This document shows positions 35,645 to 44,550 of a stretch of 64,000 nucleotides of DNA, piece after piece. The DNA lies in NCBI GenBank assembly GCA_964568855.1, contig CAZMSD010000002.1, positions 128,253-192,252 on the forward strand, in the 5' to 3' direction. Within the stretch, counting starts at the first letter, position 1. Every line of letters starts with the position of its first letter. This DNA is from CAZMSD01 sp964568855 (GTDB taxonomy: Bacteria > CAIWAD01). The position numbers and the translations under genes were made by a program. The notes beneath the pieces are model-generated. The model was not told the DNA's origin. It made no database searches and saw only the letters and a list, made by a program, of their open reading frames with translations.

Positions 35645-35718
35645 TTCTCCCGGTCCCGATTACCCGGCCGACTGGTTCGTATCACGCGGAATAGCGAGCG
35701 GCGCCGAACCGCCCCCTT

Positions 35719-36261
35719 TCAACTCCGCTGTTCCTGCGCCTCCCGGCCCAGGCGGTAGCCCTCTGCGAAGGCTTTCAAGTTGGCCTCCTCGGTACCCCGG
35801 GGAGCGTTGCCGCCCACCGCGTGCTCCATGGATTCACGTGATACGGCCTCCACGACTGAGGAGAAGAATCCGAGCATCACCGAGTTGGCCATGATCTTGC
35901 GGCCGAAGCGCTTGTGCGCTATGTCGGTGGCCTTGATCCGATAGGGTTCGAAGGGCGAATCCTCGTCGGGGACGATCAGGTCGTCCTCGATGATCAGCGT
36001 ACCCTCGGGCTTCAAGCGGTCCACGTACATCTCGTAGGCCGGCTGCGAGAAGGCCACCAGGACGTCGAGCCGGTCGATTTCGATCTCGTAGATCTCGCCC
36101 TTCGAGATGATCACGTCGCTCTTGCAGGCCCCGCCGCGCGACTCGCTGCCGTAGGACTGGGTCTGCAGGGCGTTGAGCCGCTGGTGCACGGCCGCGCTGC
36201 CCAGGATGTACCCGGCCAGCACGATCCCCTGGCCGCCGAAGCCGCAGAAGCGCACGTTCAT
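35719..36261 (-). CDS. korC: 2-Oxoacid:ferredoxin oxidoreductase gamma subunit, set 1
   Basis: 180 residues starting at the ATG that overlaps the beta-subunit stop (ATGA at 36258-36261), a clear sign of translational coupling. Open reading continues upstream in this frame but has no family similarity and overlaps korB. Signatures: FGGQGIVLAGYILGSAA and QTQSYGSESRGGACKSDVIIS. Works with KorA1 and KorB1. Confidence 0.92.
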   Translation of the reverse strand: MNVRFCGFGGQGIVLAGYILGSAAVHQRLNALQTQSYGSESRGGACKSDVIISKGEIYEIEIDRLDVLVAFSQPAYEMYVDRLKPEGTLIIEDDLIVPDEDSPFEPYRIKATDIAHKRFGRKIMANSVMLGFFSSVVEAVSRESMEHAVGGNAPRGTEEANLKAFAEGYRLGREAQEQRS

Positions 36262-37199
36262 CGCGAACCTTCCCCGGTATCCTGCGTTTCCAGCTCGCGG
36301 TTGACTTGGTGCAGCTTGTCCACGTACTCCTCTTCGTCCCGTTCCACGATCTTGCCCACCACGATCTTGTCCTTCAGCTCCTCCTCGCTCAATCCGGCGG
36401 CCCGGTCCGCGCGGATGGAAGTGTCGCGGTAGAGGTTGAGAAAATCCGTGCCCGTGGGCAGGCCGGTCAGCTTGCCGTAGCTCACCGGGCACTGCGACAC
36501 GATCTCGATGAAGGAGAAGCCCTTCTTGGTGATCGCGTACTGCATGGCCTCGGTCAGCGGGAAGACGTGATACGTGGTCCAGCGCGACACGTAGTTCGCT
36601 CCCGCGGCGGCGACCAGTTCGGCGGTCCGCAGCGGCGGCTCCACGTTGCGGTAGGGCGTGGTCGTCGTCCGCGCGCCCACCGGGGTCGCCGGCGAAACCT
36701 GGCCACCGGTCATGCCGTAGTTCCAGTTGTTGACCATGAAAACGCTGAGGTCGATGTTGCGCCGGGCGGCGTGGATCAGGTGGTTGCCGCCGATACCGGC
36801 GATGTCGCCGTCGCCGGCGATGATGATCACCTTCATCCGCGGCAACATGACTTTCACGCCGGTGGCGAAGGCCAGGGGCCGGCCGTGGGTGGTGTGCAGC
36901 GTGTCGGCCTTGAAGTAGGGGCTGGGAATCCAGGAGCTGCAGCCGATTCCCGTAACGGTCACGATCTCCTCGGGCGGCAGGCCCAGCTCGTCAACTGCCT
37001 GGGCGAAGGCCCCCAGCACCGTGCCGCAGCCGCAGCCGGAGCAGAAGCTGGTGGGCAGGACCTCCTGCCGCAGGTAGTGGTGCAGCCGGTGCCTGCGGTC
37101 CCGGAAGAAATCCTCAGGGATGGAAGCTGATACGGTCCGGTCGTCCGGCAAGGTCGCTTTTCCTTCAGTTGCTGACTTCATCGCTCGTTCGTGATACAT
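36258..37199 (-). CDS. korB: 2-Oxoacid:ferredoxin oxidoreductase beta subunit, set 1
   Basis: Up to 313 residues. The TPP subunit motif GDGDIAGIGGNHLIHAARRN and the cysteine-rich segment SFCSGCGCGTVLGAF are clear. The start is uncertain: ATG TAT CAC at 37199 overlaps korA by 35 bases and has its purine-rich stretch too close, while an ATG at 37181 is also possible. The N-terminal ~30 residues are longer than in set 2. One exact GTATCAC copy lies in the overlap, read as Val-Ser (GTA TCA) in korA. Oxidises a 2-oxoacid, probably 2-oxoglutarate, to reduce ferredoxin. Confidence 0.9.
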   Translation of the reverse strand: MYHERAMKSATEGKATLPDDRTVSASIPEDFFRDRRHRLHHYLRQEVLPTSFCSGCGCGTVLGAFAQAVDELGLPPEEIVTVTGIGCSSWIPSPYFKADTLHTTHGRPLAFATGVKVMLPRMKVIIIAGDGDIAGIGGNHLIHAARRNIDLSVFMVNNWNYGMTGGQVSPATPVGARTTTTPYRNVEPPLRTAELVAAAGANYVSRWTTYHVFPLTEAMQYAITKKGFSFIEIVSQCPVSYGKLTGLPTGTDFLNLYRDTSIRADRAAGLSEEELKDKIVVGKIVERDEEEYVDKLHQVNRELETQDTGEGSR

Positions 37200-38346
37200 T
37201 CCCCGTCGCTAGGAACGCCTCGATCGGCTCGAGGATCTCGCCGACGGTCAGCGAGACGCCCCCGATCTTGGAGACGGACTCCACCGGGCAGTCGACGTAG
37301 CGCTCGATCTCGCGGGACAGCTGGCCCAGGTTCATTTCGGGAACAAAGATCCTGCGCACGCCGGATCCCAGGTTTCCCACCACGTGGCCGGGAAAGGGCC
37401 AGATTGTGACCAGGCGCAGAAAGCCGACTTTCAGGCCCTTTTCCCGGGCCTGCAGCACGGCGCCCAGGCTGGGCCGGGCCGAGGCGCCGTAGGAGATCAC
37501 CACCGCCTCGGCGTCTTCCATGAAGCGGCTCTCCACCCTGGCGATCTCTTCGCGGTGCGAGTCGATTTTCCGGTAGAATCGGCGCACCAGCTCGTCGTGG
37601 ACCGACTGGGTGGACACGTCGCGCATCCCGTCCTTGCGGTGCGTGGAGCCCGAGACGTGCGTGTAGCACCCGGTGCCGAACTCGAGCATGGGGGGAATCT
37701 CCGCCCCGCCGAAGGAGAACTCGCCCGCGCTTCCCCGCACGCGCTCCGCGAGCTCGACCCGCGATGCATCCGCGGGAAAGTCCAGGTTCTCGCGCATGTG
37801 GCCGATCTCGCCGTCCATCAGCAGGATCACCGGATGGCGGAAGCGCTCCGCCAGGTTGAAGCACTCGATGGTCAGGTCGAAGCACTCCTGAACCGAACTC
37901 GGCGCCAGGGCGATGGCCTCGTGATCGCCGTGCGTGCCCCAGCGGGCCTGCATCACGTCGCCCTGGGCGGGTTTGGTGGCCTGCCCTGTGGAGGGCCCCG
38001 AGCGCTGCACGTCGATGATCACGCATGGCGTCTCGGTCATCACCGCGTAGCCGATGTGCTCCTGCATCAGCGAGAAGCCCGGCCCGGAAGTGGCCGTCAT
38101 GCCCTTGGCGCCCGACCAGACCGCCCCCACCACCGCCGCCAGCGAGGCGATCTCGTCCTCCATCTGGACGTAGAACCCGTTGCAGCGGGGCAGCAGCCGC
38201 GCAAGCAGCTCGGCGATTTCCGAGGCGGGCGTGATGGGATAGCCGCCGAAGAAATTGCAGCCCGCCCAGACCGCCCCGTGGGCGGCCGCCTCGTCGCCCA
38301 GCAGGAAGGCGCTCTGGCCCGCCCATTCCGCGGTGACCGGATTCAT
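37165..38346 (-). CDS. korA: 2-Oxoacid:ferredoxin oxidoreductase alpha subunit, set 1
   Basis: 393 residues. Alpha subunit with GDEAAAHGAVWAGCNFFGGYPITPASEIAE, MEDEIASLAAVVGAVWSGAKGMTATSGPG and QRSGPSTGQATKPAQGD. It begins six bases after the small ferredoxin gene and its end overlaps korB1. Together with korB1 and korC1 it gives a complete KGOR-type complex, with 38353-38553 as the ferredoxin-like delta subunit. Proposed to regenerate the reduced ferredoxin that drives benzoyl-CoA reductase. Confidence 0.92.
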   Translation of the reverse strand: MNPVTAEWAGQSAFLLGDEAAAHGAVWAGCNFFGGYPITPASEIAELLARLLPRCNGFYVQMEDEIASLAAVVGAVWSGAKGMTATSGPGFSLMQEHIGYAVMTETPCVIIDVQRSGPSTGQATKPAQGDVMQARWGTHGDHEAIALAPSSVQECFDLTIECFNLAERFRHPVILLMDGEIGHMRENLDFPADASRVELAERVRGSAGEFSFGGAEIPPMLEFGTGCYTHVSGSTHRKDGMRDVSTQSVHDELVRRFYRKIDSHREEIARVESRFMEDAEAVVISYGASARPSLGAVLQAREKGLKVGFLRLVTIWPFPGHVVGNLGSGVRRIFVPEMNLGQLSREIERYVDCPVESVSKIGGVSLTVGEILEPIEAFLATGNVSRTSDEVSN

Positions 38347-38352
38347 CGTGTC

Positions 38353-38553
38353 TCACTCATTGATGATCATGATCGCGAACTCGGGACACAGCAACTCGCA
38401 GAAGCGGCAGCCGATGCACTGCTCCTCCACTTCCACCTCCGGCGGATAGTAGCCCTTGCGGTTGATGCGCTCCGAGACCTTGAGCACCTCCAGCGGGCAG
38501 AAGTCGATGCAGATGTTGCAGCCCTTGCAGTATTCTTCGTCGATCTTGATCAT
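38353..38553 (-). CDS. korD: 2[4Fe-4S] ferredoxin-like delta subunit
   Basis: 66 residues with two complete cluster motifs, YCKGCNICIDFCP and CIGCRFCELLCP. The small size and position immediately before korA1 match the delta (ferredoxin) subunit of four-subunit 2-oxoacid:ferredoxin oxidoreductases. The second KOR set has no such gene of its own, so this one may serve both. Confidence 0.9.
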   Translation of the reverse strand: MIKIDEEYCKGCNICIDFCPLEVLKVSERINRKGYYPPEVEVEEQCIGCRFCELLCPEFAIMIINE

Positions 38554-38581
38554 CCGCCCGCAGCCCTTCGTTGTCTCGCCC

Positions 38582-41143
38582 TCAGAACAGGTCGTCCAGG
38601 TCGGAAGCGCCCGCGCCCGGCATCTCGCCGTGCTCCCTGAGATGCTGCTGGATCAACTCGCTCTCGCGCTTGGAGTACATCTTGTCTTCTTCGAAATCGA
38701 ACCGCGCTGCGCCCGTGTCGCCTGCCAGCTCATCCCGGAGCGCCCCGTGCAGGTCCGCAGTGCCCTTGATGGCCAGCACCGCGCCGGCCTCGTCCAGCAG
38801 GCGGAACACGCCCTCGGCCCGGGGCACGCGCTCGAGGCCCTCGCTCGTTAACGGCAGCCAGTGGACCGGCGGCGCCGGAACGGCCTCCATCTGCAGCCGC
38901 AGGTCGCACTGCAGGCAACGCGCCGCCTCGCCGCGGGCCTGCTCGCCGGTGTACCCGGTGCAGGTCTCACGGAAACCCAGCTCCGCGGCCGATCCGTCCA
39001 GGCGGGGGACCGGCGCCCGGCCCAGCGAGGCGAATCCTTCCACGCGACCGATGAACTGGCCGGATGTGTCACGCTCGAAGAGCGCCTCGTCGATGGAGCC
39101 TCCGCCGCCCAGGGCTCGGTCGATGGCCGCGGCGGCCCTGCGTCCCGAGGCGACGGCGTCGATGATGCTGCCCGCCGTGGAGCTGAGGTCGCCACCGGCG
39201 TAGACCGCTTCCCGCCCGGTTTCCTGGGTCTCGCGATCCACGACGATCAGTCCCCCGGCCGTGCGGATCGATCCCTCGCGCTCAAGGAAGGACAGGTCGC
39301 GCCGCTGGCCGACGGCCATGATCAGCTGATCGCCCTCCAGAGTTTCGAAACTGTCGCAGAATTCGGGATTGAAGCACCCCTGCTCGTCAAAGACACGGGT
39401 GCAACGGCGAAGCTCCACCCCGGTGACTCGCTCTCCCCCGATGATAACCCGGTGGGGGCCCCAGCGCGTGATCAGCGTGATACCTTCCTCGAGGACTTCC
39501 TCGACCTCGGATTCGCCGGCGGGCATCTCCTCCCTGCTTTCCAGGCATACCATCGCGACCGTCCCAGCGCCGCAGCGCAGTGCACTCAGGGCCACGTCGG
39601 CGGCCACGTTGCCCCCGCCGATCACAATCACCCGGTCCTTCAGCGCGGGAACCCTTCCGCCGGCGATCTCGGCAAGGAACTCGACGCCCCAAAGCACCTC
39701 CGAATGATCCGCGCCCTGCAGTGCGATGCGTTGGCTGAGCCCTGCACCCAGCGCAAGAAACGCTGCGTCGCAGCCGTCATCCCGGAGATTGTCAAGGCTG
39801 AAATCCACCCCCAGACGCCAGCCCGGCCGGAAGTCCACGCCCAGCGAAAGTATCTCGCCGATCTCCCGCTCGAGGACCTCCCGTGGCAGGCGGAAGGCCG
39901 GAACGCCGTAGCGCATCATCCCGCCCGCTTCGTCGGCAGCTTCGAAGAGCCTCACGGAGTGGCCCAGTTTGCGCAGGTAAAAAGTAGCCGTCAGGCCAGC
40001 TGGTCCCGCGCCGACGATCGCCACGGTCCTGCCGGTGTCGGGCGGCGTCTCGATCGGGACCGGCGGTGAGTCCGCCTCCCGGTCCGCGGCGTAGCGCTTG
40101 AGGGCGCAGATGGCCAGCGGGTCGTCGAGTTCCCCGCGGCGGCAGACTTCCTCGCAGGGACGAAAACAGACCCGACCCAGGATGCCCGGGAAAGGCACTT
40201 TCTCGCGCACCACGGCCGCCGCTTCGAGCCCCCTCCCCTCGGCCACCAGGCGCAGGTATCCGGGCACGTCGATGCGGGCCGGGCAGGCCTCGACGCAGGG
40301 AACCAGGTCCTCCCGTTTCCTGCCGGCGCGCAGGGCCACATCCACGAGTGCGCCCGTGGGGCAGACCTCCACGCAGGCGGTGCAGAAGCGGCAGGCGGAT
40401 TCGGCGAGACTCGGCGCCAGGCAGCCCACCTGCACCAGGCCCTCTTCGTCATACACGAAACCCAGGGCTTCCACGCCCTTGAGGTCGCGGCAGGCCCGCA
40501 CGCAGCGCGTGCAGCCGATGCAGAGGTTGTAATCCCGCTCGAAGAGCGGATCGTCCTTCACCACGGGCAGATCGGTGGGGATCCACTTGGGCGTGGAGTC
40601 CGAGATGCCCACGTAGTTGGCCAGGTTCTGCAGCTCGCAGTTGCCGAACAGCGGGCAGCAGCGCTCGTTCTCGGGCACGTTGGACGAGCACTGGCTCAGG
40701 CTGCAGCCTTCCTGCTGGGCGCAGGTGAGACAGGCGTGGCGGTGGCGGGCCAGCACCGGTCTCAGCTTCTCCCGCCGGGCGGCGCCAAGTGTTTCGCTTT
40801 CCGTGAGGACGGACATCCCGGATTCGATCTCCGTGATACAAGCCCGCACGGGTTCGCTCAGTCCCTCGACCTGAACCACGCAGAGGCCGCACTCGAGGCC
40901 CGAGTCGTCGTCAACGGCGCTCGCCGGGGAGTCCGAACCGTTCCCCTGCGGCCCGGCGTTCTCGATGCGCCGGTCGCCCTGGAACACGGCCGCGGCGGGT
41001 TCCCTTCCGCGGGCCGGGGGCAGGTCCGGATGCGAGCACAGCGTGGGGATGTAGACCCCGGCGGCGCGGGCGGCCACCAGGATGGTGGACCCGGCCGGCG
41101 CACTCGCCGTCTCGCCGTTGATGCTGAGTGTCACATCACTCAT
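38582..41143 (-). CDS. bzdV: NAD(P)H:ferredoxin oxidoreductase-like flavo-iron-sulfur protein (BzdV-like)
   Basis: 853 residues from the ATG at 41143. The N-terminal part resembles the NuoG/HydA electron-entry module: a [2Fe-2S] domain (CSHPDLPP...CGLCVVQVEG), a His/Cys cluster (RHRHACLTCAQQEGCSLSQC) and two [4Fe-4S] motifs (CIGCTRCVRACRD, CRFCTACVEVCP). The rest resembles GltD: FAD motif VGAGPAGLTATFYLRKLG, NADPH motif VIGGGNVAADVALSALRCGA and a terminal FAD-binding stretch. It would pass electrons between NAD(P)H and ferredoxin. Its place after the bzdM-like ferredoxin matches the bzd clusters of Azoarcus, where BzdV is proposed for this task; direction and cofactor are inferred. Confidence 0.8.
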   Translation of the reverse strand: MSDVTLSINGETASAPAGSTILVAARAAGVYIPTLCSHPDLPPARGREPAAAVFQGDRRIENAGPQGNGSDSPASAVDDDSGLECGLCVVQVEGLSEPVRACITEIESGMSVLTESETLGAARREKLRPVLARHRHACLTCAQQEGCSLSQCSSNVPENERCCPLFGNCELQNLANYVGISDSTPKWIPTDLPVVKDDPLFERDYNLCIGCTRCVRACRDLKGVEALGFVYDEEGLVQVGCLAPSLAESACRFCTACVEVCPTGALVDVALRAGRKREDLVPCVEACPARIDVPGYLRLVAEGRGLEAAAVVREKVPFPGILGRVCFRPCEEVCRRGELDDPLAICALKRYAADREADSPPVPIETPPDTGRTVAIVGAGPAGLTATFYLRKLGHSVRLFEAADEAGGMMRYGVPAFRLPREVLEREIGEILSLGVDFRPGWRLGVDFSLDNLRDDGCDAAFLALGAGLSQRIALQGADHSEVLWGVEFLAEIAGGRVPALKDRVIVIGGGNVAADVALSALRCGAGTVAMVCLESREEMPAGESEVEEVLEEGITLITRWGPHRVIIGGERVTGVELRRCTRVFDEQGCFNPEFCDSFETLEGDQLIMAVGQRRDLSFLEREGSIRTAGGLIVVDRETQETGREAVYAGGDLSSTAGSIIDAVASGRRAAAAIDRALGGGGSIDEALFERDTSGQFIGRVEGFASLGRAPVPRLDGSAAELGFRETCTGYTGEQARGEAARCLQCDLRLQMEAVPAPPVHWLPLTSEGLERVPRAEGVFRLLDEAGAVLAIKGTADLHGALRDELAGDTGAARFDFEEDKMYSKRESELIQQHLREHGEMPGAGASDLDDLF

Positions 41144-41159
41144 GGGATCTCGATCGGCC

Positions 41160-41447
41160 TCACCAGGAATGGCTGATCGCGTCGGCATGGCAGGACGCGA
41201 TGCAGGGCAAAGGGGTCCCGTCTCCCGGCTTGCAGGGATTGCACTCGTACTTCAGCTTCTTCTTCTTGTCCTCGGCCACCACCGCCACGGGCTCCTCGCG
41301 CAGGGGGTCGTTGGGATCCTCGTCCTCCACGGCGAAGACCGTCGCGGGACAGGCCGTGACACAATCGCCGCAGCCGTCGCACACGTCCGTGTCGATGGTG
41401 ATGAAGAAATCGCCCGAGGCGTCCTTGTAACCGTAGTTCGCCAGCAT
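41160..41447 (-). CDS. bzdM: Ferredoxin for benzoyl-CoA reductase (BzdM-like)
   Basis: 95 residues from the ATG at 41447 (RBS GGGAGA). First cluster motif CDGCGDCVTACP is standard. The second is stretched (CNPCKPGDG...PCIASCHADA), an atypical spacing seen in ferredoxins of benzoyl-CoA reductase clusters. It is the likely direct electron donor to the ATPase subunits encoded immediately upstream. Confidence 0.85.
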   Translation of the reverse strand: MLANYGYKDASGDFFITIDTDVCDGCGDCVTACPATVFAVEDEDPNDPLREEPVAVVAEDKKKKLKYECNPCKPGDGTPLPCIASCHADAISHSW

Positions 41448-41510
41448 GGTTCGATTCTCCCGCGATCCACGCACCGCGTTTCCGGACCGGCCGCGGCGCG
41501 ATCCCCCGCG

Positions 41511-42392
41511 CTACTTGCGGCCCTTGCCCTTCCTGCACAGCGCGTGGCCGAATATGGCGGCCCCGGCCGCGCCGGCGATCTGGGTGTCCCACTCAGTCCG
41601 CATGCGGTCCAGGCCGATCATCGGCATCAGCCGCTCCATCACGCCCCGGTTCTTGGCCATTCCGCCGGTGACGGCGAAGGCCGGTGTGACACCGATGCGC
41701 TCCACCAGGGAGTAGATGCGCTCGGCCATGGCCCGGCAGTAGGCCGCCAGCACCTCCTCGGTGGTCCAGCCCTTGCGCAGCAGGCCGGTGGCCTCGGACT
41801 TGGCGTAGACCACGCAGGTGCTCGAGACGGCCTCGGGCTCCTCCTTGACTTCGAAGGAGCGGTCGCCCACGTCGACGATGGGAATGCCCAACAGGTCCGA
41901 GAAGACCTCCATGCCCCGGCCGGTGCCCGCGGCGCACTTGTCGTTCATCAGGAAGTTGGTCACCTTCCCCTTTTCGTCGCACTGGATGGCCTTGATGTCC
42001 TGTCCGCCCACGTCGAGCACGGTGCGCACTTCAGGCCCGTAGATGAAGTTCGCCCCCCGCGCGTGACACGCGATCTCGGTGATGGTCCGGTCGGCGAAGG
42101 GCACGTTCACCCGTCCGTAGCCCGTGCCGATGCAGTAGTCCACCCGGTCCGCGGCCAGGTCCGTGGCCTCGAGCGCGAAAGTGAGCACGTTGCGCGCGCT
42201 GTCCGGGCTGTCGGAGCCGGTGCGCATGTTGCCGTAGGCGAAGATCCTGCCGTCCACCGCGATCACGGCCTGGGAGCTGACCGAGCCCACGTCGATGCCC
42301 GCCGTGACGTACTCGGCGCCGCGCCAGTCGAGCTCCGGATCGGACCAGTTGCTCTCCGTCCAGCGCCAGAATTCCTGTTGTGCTTCCGCCAT
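41511..42392 (-). CDS. bzdQ: Benzoyl-CoA reductase ATPase subunit (BzdQ-like)
   Basis: 293 residues from the ATG at 42392. BadF/BadG/BcrA/BcrD family. Motifs AGIDVGSVSSQAV, VLDVGGQDIKAI, and cluster cysteines in NDKCAAGTGRG and SSTCVVYAKSE. With the preceding ATPase subunit it binds one bridging [4Fe-4S] cluster and couples ATP hydrolysis to electron transfer into the N/O subunits. Both ATPase subunits here are short (about 260-295 residues), as in the Bzd type; the Bcr/Bad type has one long subunit of about 440. Assignment of P versus Q is by gene order. Confidence 0.88.
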   Translation of the reverse strand: MAEAQQEFWRWTESNWSDPELDWRGAEYVTAGIDVGSVSSQAVIAVDGRIFAYGNMRTGSDSPDSARNVLTFALEATDLAADRVDYCIGTGYGRVNVPFADRTITEIACHARGANFIYGPEVRTVLDVGGQDIKAIQCDEKGKVTNFLMNDKCAAGTGRGMEVFSDLLGIPIVDVGDRSFEVKEEPEAVSSTCVVYAKSEATGLLRKGWTTEEVLAAYCRAMAERIYSLVERIGVTPAFAVTGGMAKNRGVMERLMPMIGLDRMRTEWDTQIAGAAGAAIFGHALCRKGKGRK

Positions 42393-42395
42393 CAC

Positions 42396-43181
42396 TCAGT
42401 CCCCCGTTTCGGCTTCGGCCGCGGCCACCACGGCGGCGCCCACCGCGGCGCCGTACTCGGGTTCGTCGGGGATGTGGATCCGTTCCAGGTTCAGCTCGCG
42501 CCGCATGGACTCCACGAAGCCCGGATTCCGGCCCACCCCGCCGAGCATCACCACGTCCTCGTTGACCCCCACCCGCCGGATCATGGAGACGATCCGGCTG
42601 GCCATGGCGTCGTGGATGGCCTTGCTGATGTCCTTGACCTCGGTCTTGGAATGGATCAGGCCCACCACTTCCGACTCGGCGAAGATGGCGCACTGGGCGT
42701 TCATGGGAATCTCCCGCTCCGAGCTGAGCGCCAGCGGGCCCATTTCCTCCAGGGGGACCTCCAGGGCCCGCCCCATGGCCTCGATGAAGGCCCCGGCGCC
42801 CGCCGCGCACTTCTCGTTGATGGCGAAGTCCACCACGGCGCCCGCCTCGTCGATCTTGACCGCCCGGCCCTCCTCGGCGCCCACGTCGGTCACCGTCCGG
42901 CCGGCGGGGAAGAAGTAGTTGGCGGCCCGGGCCATGGCGTTGATATCGTTGACGTTGCTGTCCATGCCCGGGATCGAGTTCTTGCCCGAGCCCGTTCCAC
43001 CGATGCGGCCCAGCTCGGCCCTCTCAATCCCGGCCGCCTCCAGGGCGCCGGTCAGCGAGCGCTCGACCGCCTGCTCCTGGTCGAAGCCGGTGGGCACGGA
43101 TGCCTTGCCGATGATCCGGCTGTCGCGCATCAGGACCGTCTTGGTGTTCTTGGCACCGCAATCGATGCCGGCGACTGTCAT
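42396..43181 (-). CDS. bzdP: Benzoyl-CoA reductase ATPase subunit (BzdP-like)
   Basis: 261 residues from the ATG at 43181 (RBS AAGGAGG, seven bases). ASKHA ATPase with GIDCGAKNTKTV, a variant phosphate motif TDVGAEEGRAVKI, and cluster cysteines in NEKCAAGAGAF and NAQCAIFAESE. It forms the heterodimeric ATPase half of benzoyl-CoA reductase with the gene that follows after three bases. Complete, with no lesion. Confidence 0.88.
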   Translation of the reverse strand: MTVAGIDCGAKNTKTVLMRDSRIIGKASVPTGFDQEQAVERSLTGALEAAGIERAELGRIGGTGSGKNSIPGMDSNVNDINAMARAANYFFPAGRTVTDVGAEEGRAVKIDEAGAVVDFAINEKCAAGAGAFIEAMGRALEVPLEEMGPLALSSEREIPMNAQCAIFAESEVVGLIHSKTEVKDISKAIHDAMASRIVSMIRRVGVNEDVVMLGGVGRNPGFVESMRRELNLERIHIPDEPEYGAAVGAAVVAAAEAETGD

Positions 43182-43221
43182 CACGCGTCCTCCTTGTCAC
43201 ACACGGGGGGATGTATCACCG

Positions 43222-44532
43222 CTACGCGGGCCTCCTGAGTCCCAGCGTTTCCAGAAAAATGTCGATGCGATTGATGGTCGCCGTCTCGTCGAATTCCCGC
43301 TCGTCGCCCATGTTGCCCTCGTAGGTCATGACCTTGTTGCCCCTCTTCAGCAGGCCCAGGCGGTTCTCGGCGATGCCCGTTGAGAGTCCCTCGCAGCCGC
43401 GGTTGTAGTGCAGGATGATGCCGTCGCAGTTCCAGTTCTTGGCGATGGCGTCCATCATCTTGGTCTTGTACTCGGGGTGGTAGAAGTGCTGGTACTCCGG
43501 CTTGCCCAGGTGCCAGTCCGCCAGCATCCGGCAGCCCTCCTCGCGCGTCCGCGGCCTGCGCTCGGGCAGGGGGCGCGGCTTAAGGTCGTTGCGTTCGGCG
43601 TCGTAGATCCACATGCCCGTCAGGCCGTAGGTGTACAGCGAGCCGACGGAAACGGCGCCCCACTCTTCCATGTAGCGGTAGATCTTCAGAAAGCCCCAGG
43701 GCGGCTGGGTGTCGCTCATCCAGCGCACCTTCTCGTTGGGCACGGCGGCGATGCCGCGCTCCGCGCGGTCTTTCACTTCCTCGTAGAGCTCGTCGTAGAA
43801 GTCGGCGAAGTCGCCGTTGGACTTCTCCAGCACGCCGAAGACGTAGAGCGAGTAGATGGACTTCTCGTCCAGCGGCGCGGGAGTATTGCGGTTGAGCATG
43901 CAGATTTCGGCCCAGCGGCTGGTGGAGCGCATGTCGTTCCAGGCCGCCTCGAGGAAAAGCTCGTCGTTGAACTGCCGGCCCGTGACCTTTTCCAGCCAGT
44001 CGATGCCGTCCATCAGCTGCCCGGCCACGTAGTCGATCCGGTGTGGATGCATCTCGCTCTCGAAGGGCGGGCAGGCCCCCGCGCCCACGTCCACCACGTA
44101 GAGCGGCACGTCGCCGCCCTCGAGCTCGCAGGCGTTCTGGTACCACTTGGCGTGGGAGCAGCAGATGTGCTGGGACCAGGAGAAGTCCGGCTTGGGGAAC
44201 TTGCCGCCGAAGGCGTACTCGTCCAGGATGATCGAGCCCCAGTAGTTGCGCATGTAGGAACAGAGGTCCCGGGCGAATCCGTAGTTCTCGGCGGCTTTGA
44301 GGTACTTGCTGGAAAGGGGCTTGTCGAAGGCGCAGGAGGCGCCGTAGGGCTCGCCCGTGATACAGCGCACGTCGCGGCCCAGGCCGACGGGCACCGCGTC
44401 GAAGGCCCAGGCGCTGCCCGACCAGCGCAGGCCGCCCTTGTCCCTGGCCTGCTCGTACGACCTGTAATACTCGTTTCGAAGTTCCTTGGCCTTCTGCCAG
44501 CATTTCAGCGGTTCGGTGGGATACTCTGCCAT
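43222..44532 (-). CDS. bzdO: Benzoyl-CoA reductase subunit (BzdO/BcrB-like)
   Basis: 436 residues, close to BzdO/BcrB length. D-component type subunit of class I benzoyl-CoA reductase. Segments GLRWSGSAWAFDAVPVGLGRDVRCITGEPYGASCAFDK are split here by family cysteines, with further cysteines in ARDLCSYMRN, SQHICCSHAKW and HYNRGCEGLSTGIAENR. With BzdN it binds benzoyl-CoA and reduces the ring by two electrons to cyclohexa-1,5-diene-1-carbonyl-CoA. Placed 18 bases after bzdN in the expected N-O-P-Q order. Confidence 0.9.
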   Translation of the reverse strand: MAEYPTEPLKCWQKAKELRNEYYRSYEQARDKGGLRWSGSAWAFDAVPVGLGRDVRCITGEPYGASCAFDKPLSSKYLKAAENYGFARDLCSYMRNYWGSIILDEYAFGGKFPKPDFSWSQHICCSHAKWYQNACELEGGDVPLYVVDVGAGACPPFESEMHPHRIDYVAGQLMDGIDWLEKVTGRQFNDELFLEAAWNDMRSTSRWAEICMLNRNTPAPLDEKSIYSLYVFGVLEKSNGDFADFYDELYEEVKDRAERGIAAVPNEKVRWMSDTQPPWGFLKIYRYMEEWGAVSVGSLYTYGLTGMWIYDAERNDLKPRPLPERRPRTREEGCRMLADWHLGKPEYQHFYHPEYKTKMMDAIAKNWNCDGIILHYNRGCEGLSTGIAENRLGLLKRGNKVMTYEGNMGDEREFDETATINRIDIFLETLGLRRPA

Positions 44533-44550
44533 GGATCGCGTCTCCCCGGT

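Noticed and set aside
41082..43238. Long open frame (718 codons) on the + strand
   Set aside because: Antisense to the benzoyl-CoA reductase ATPase genes, low complexity, no domain.
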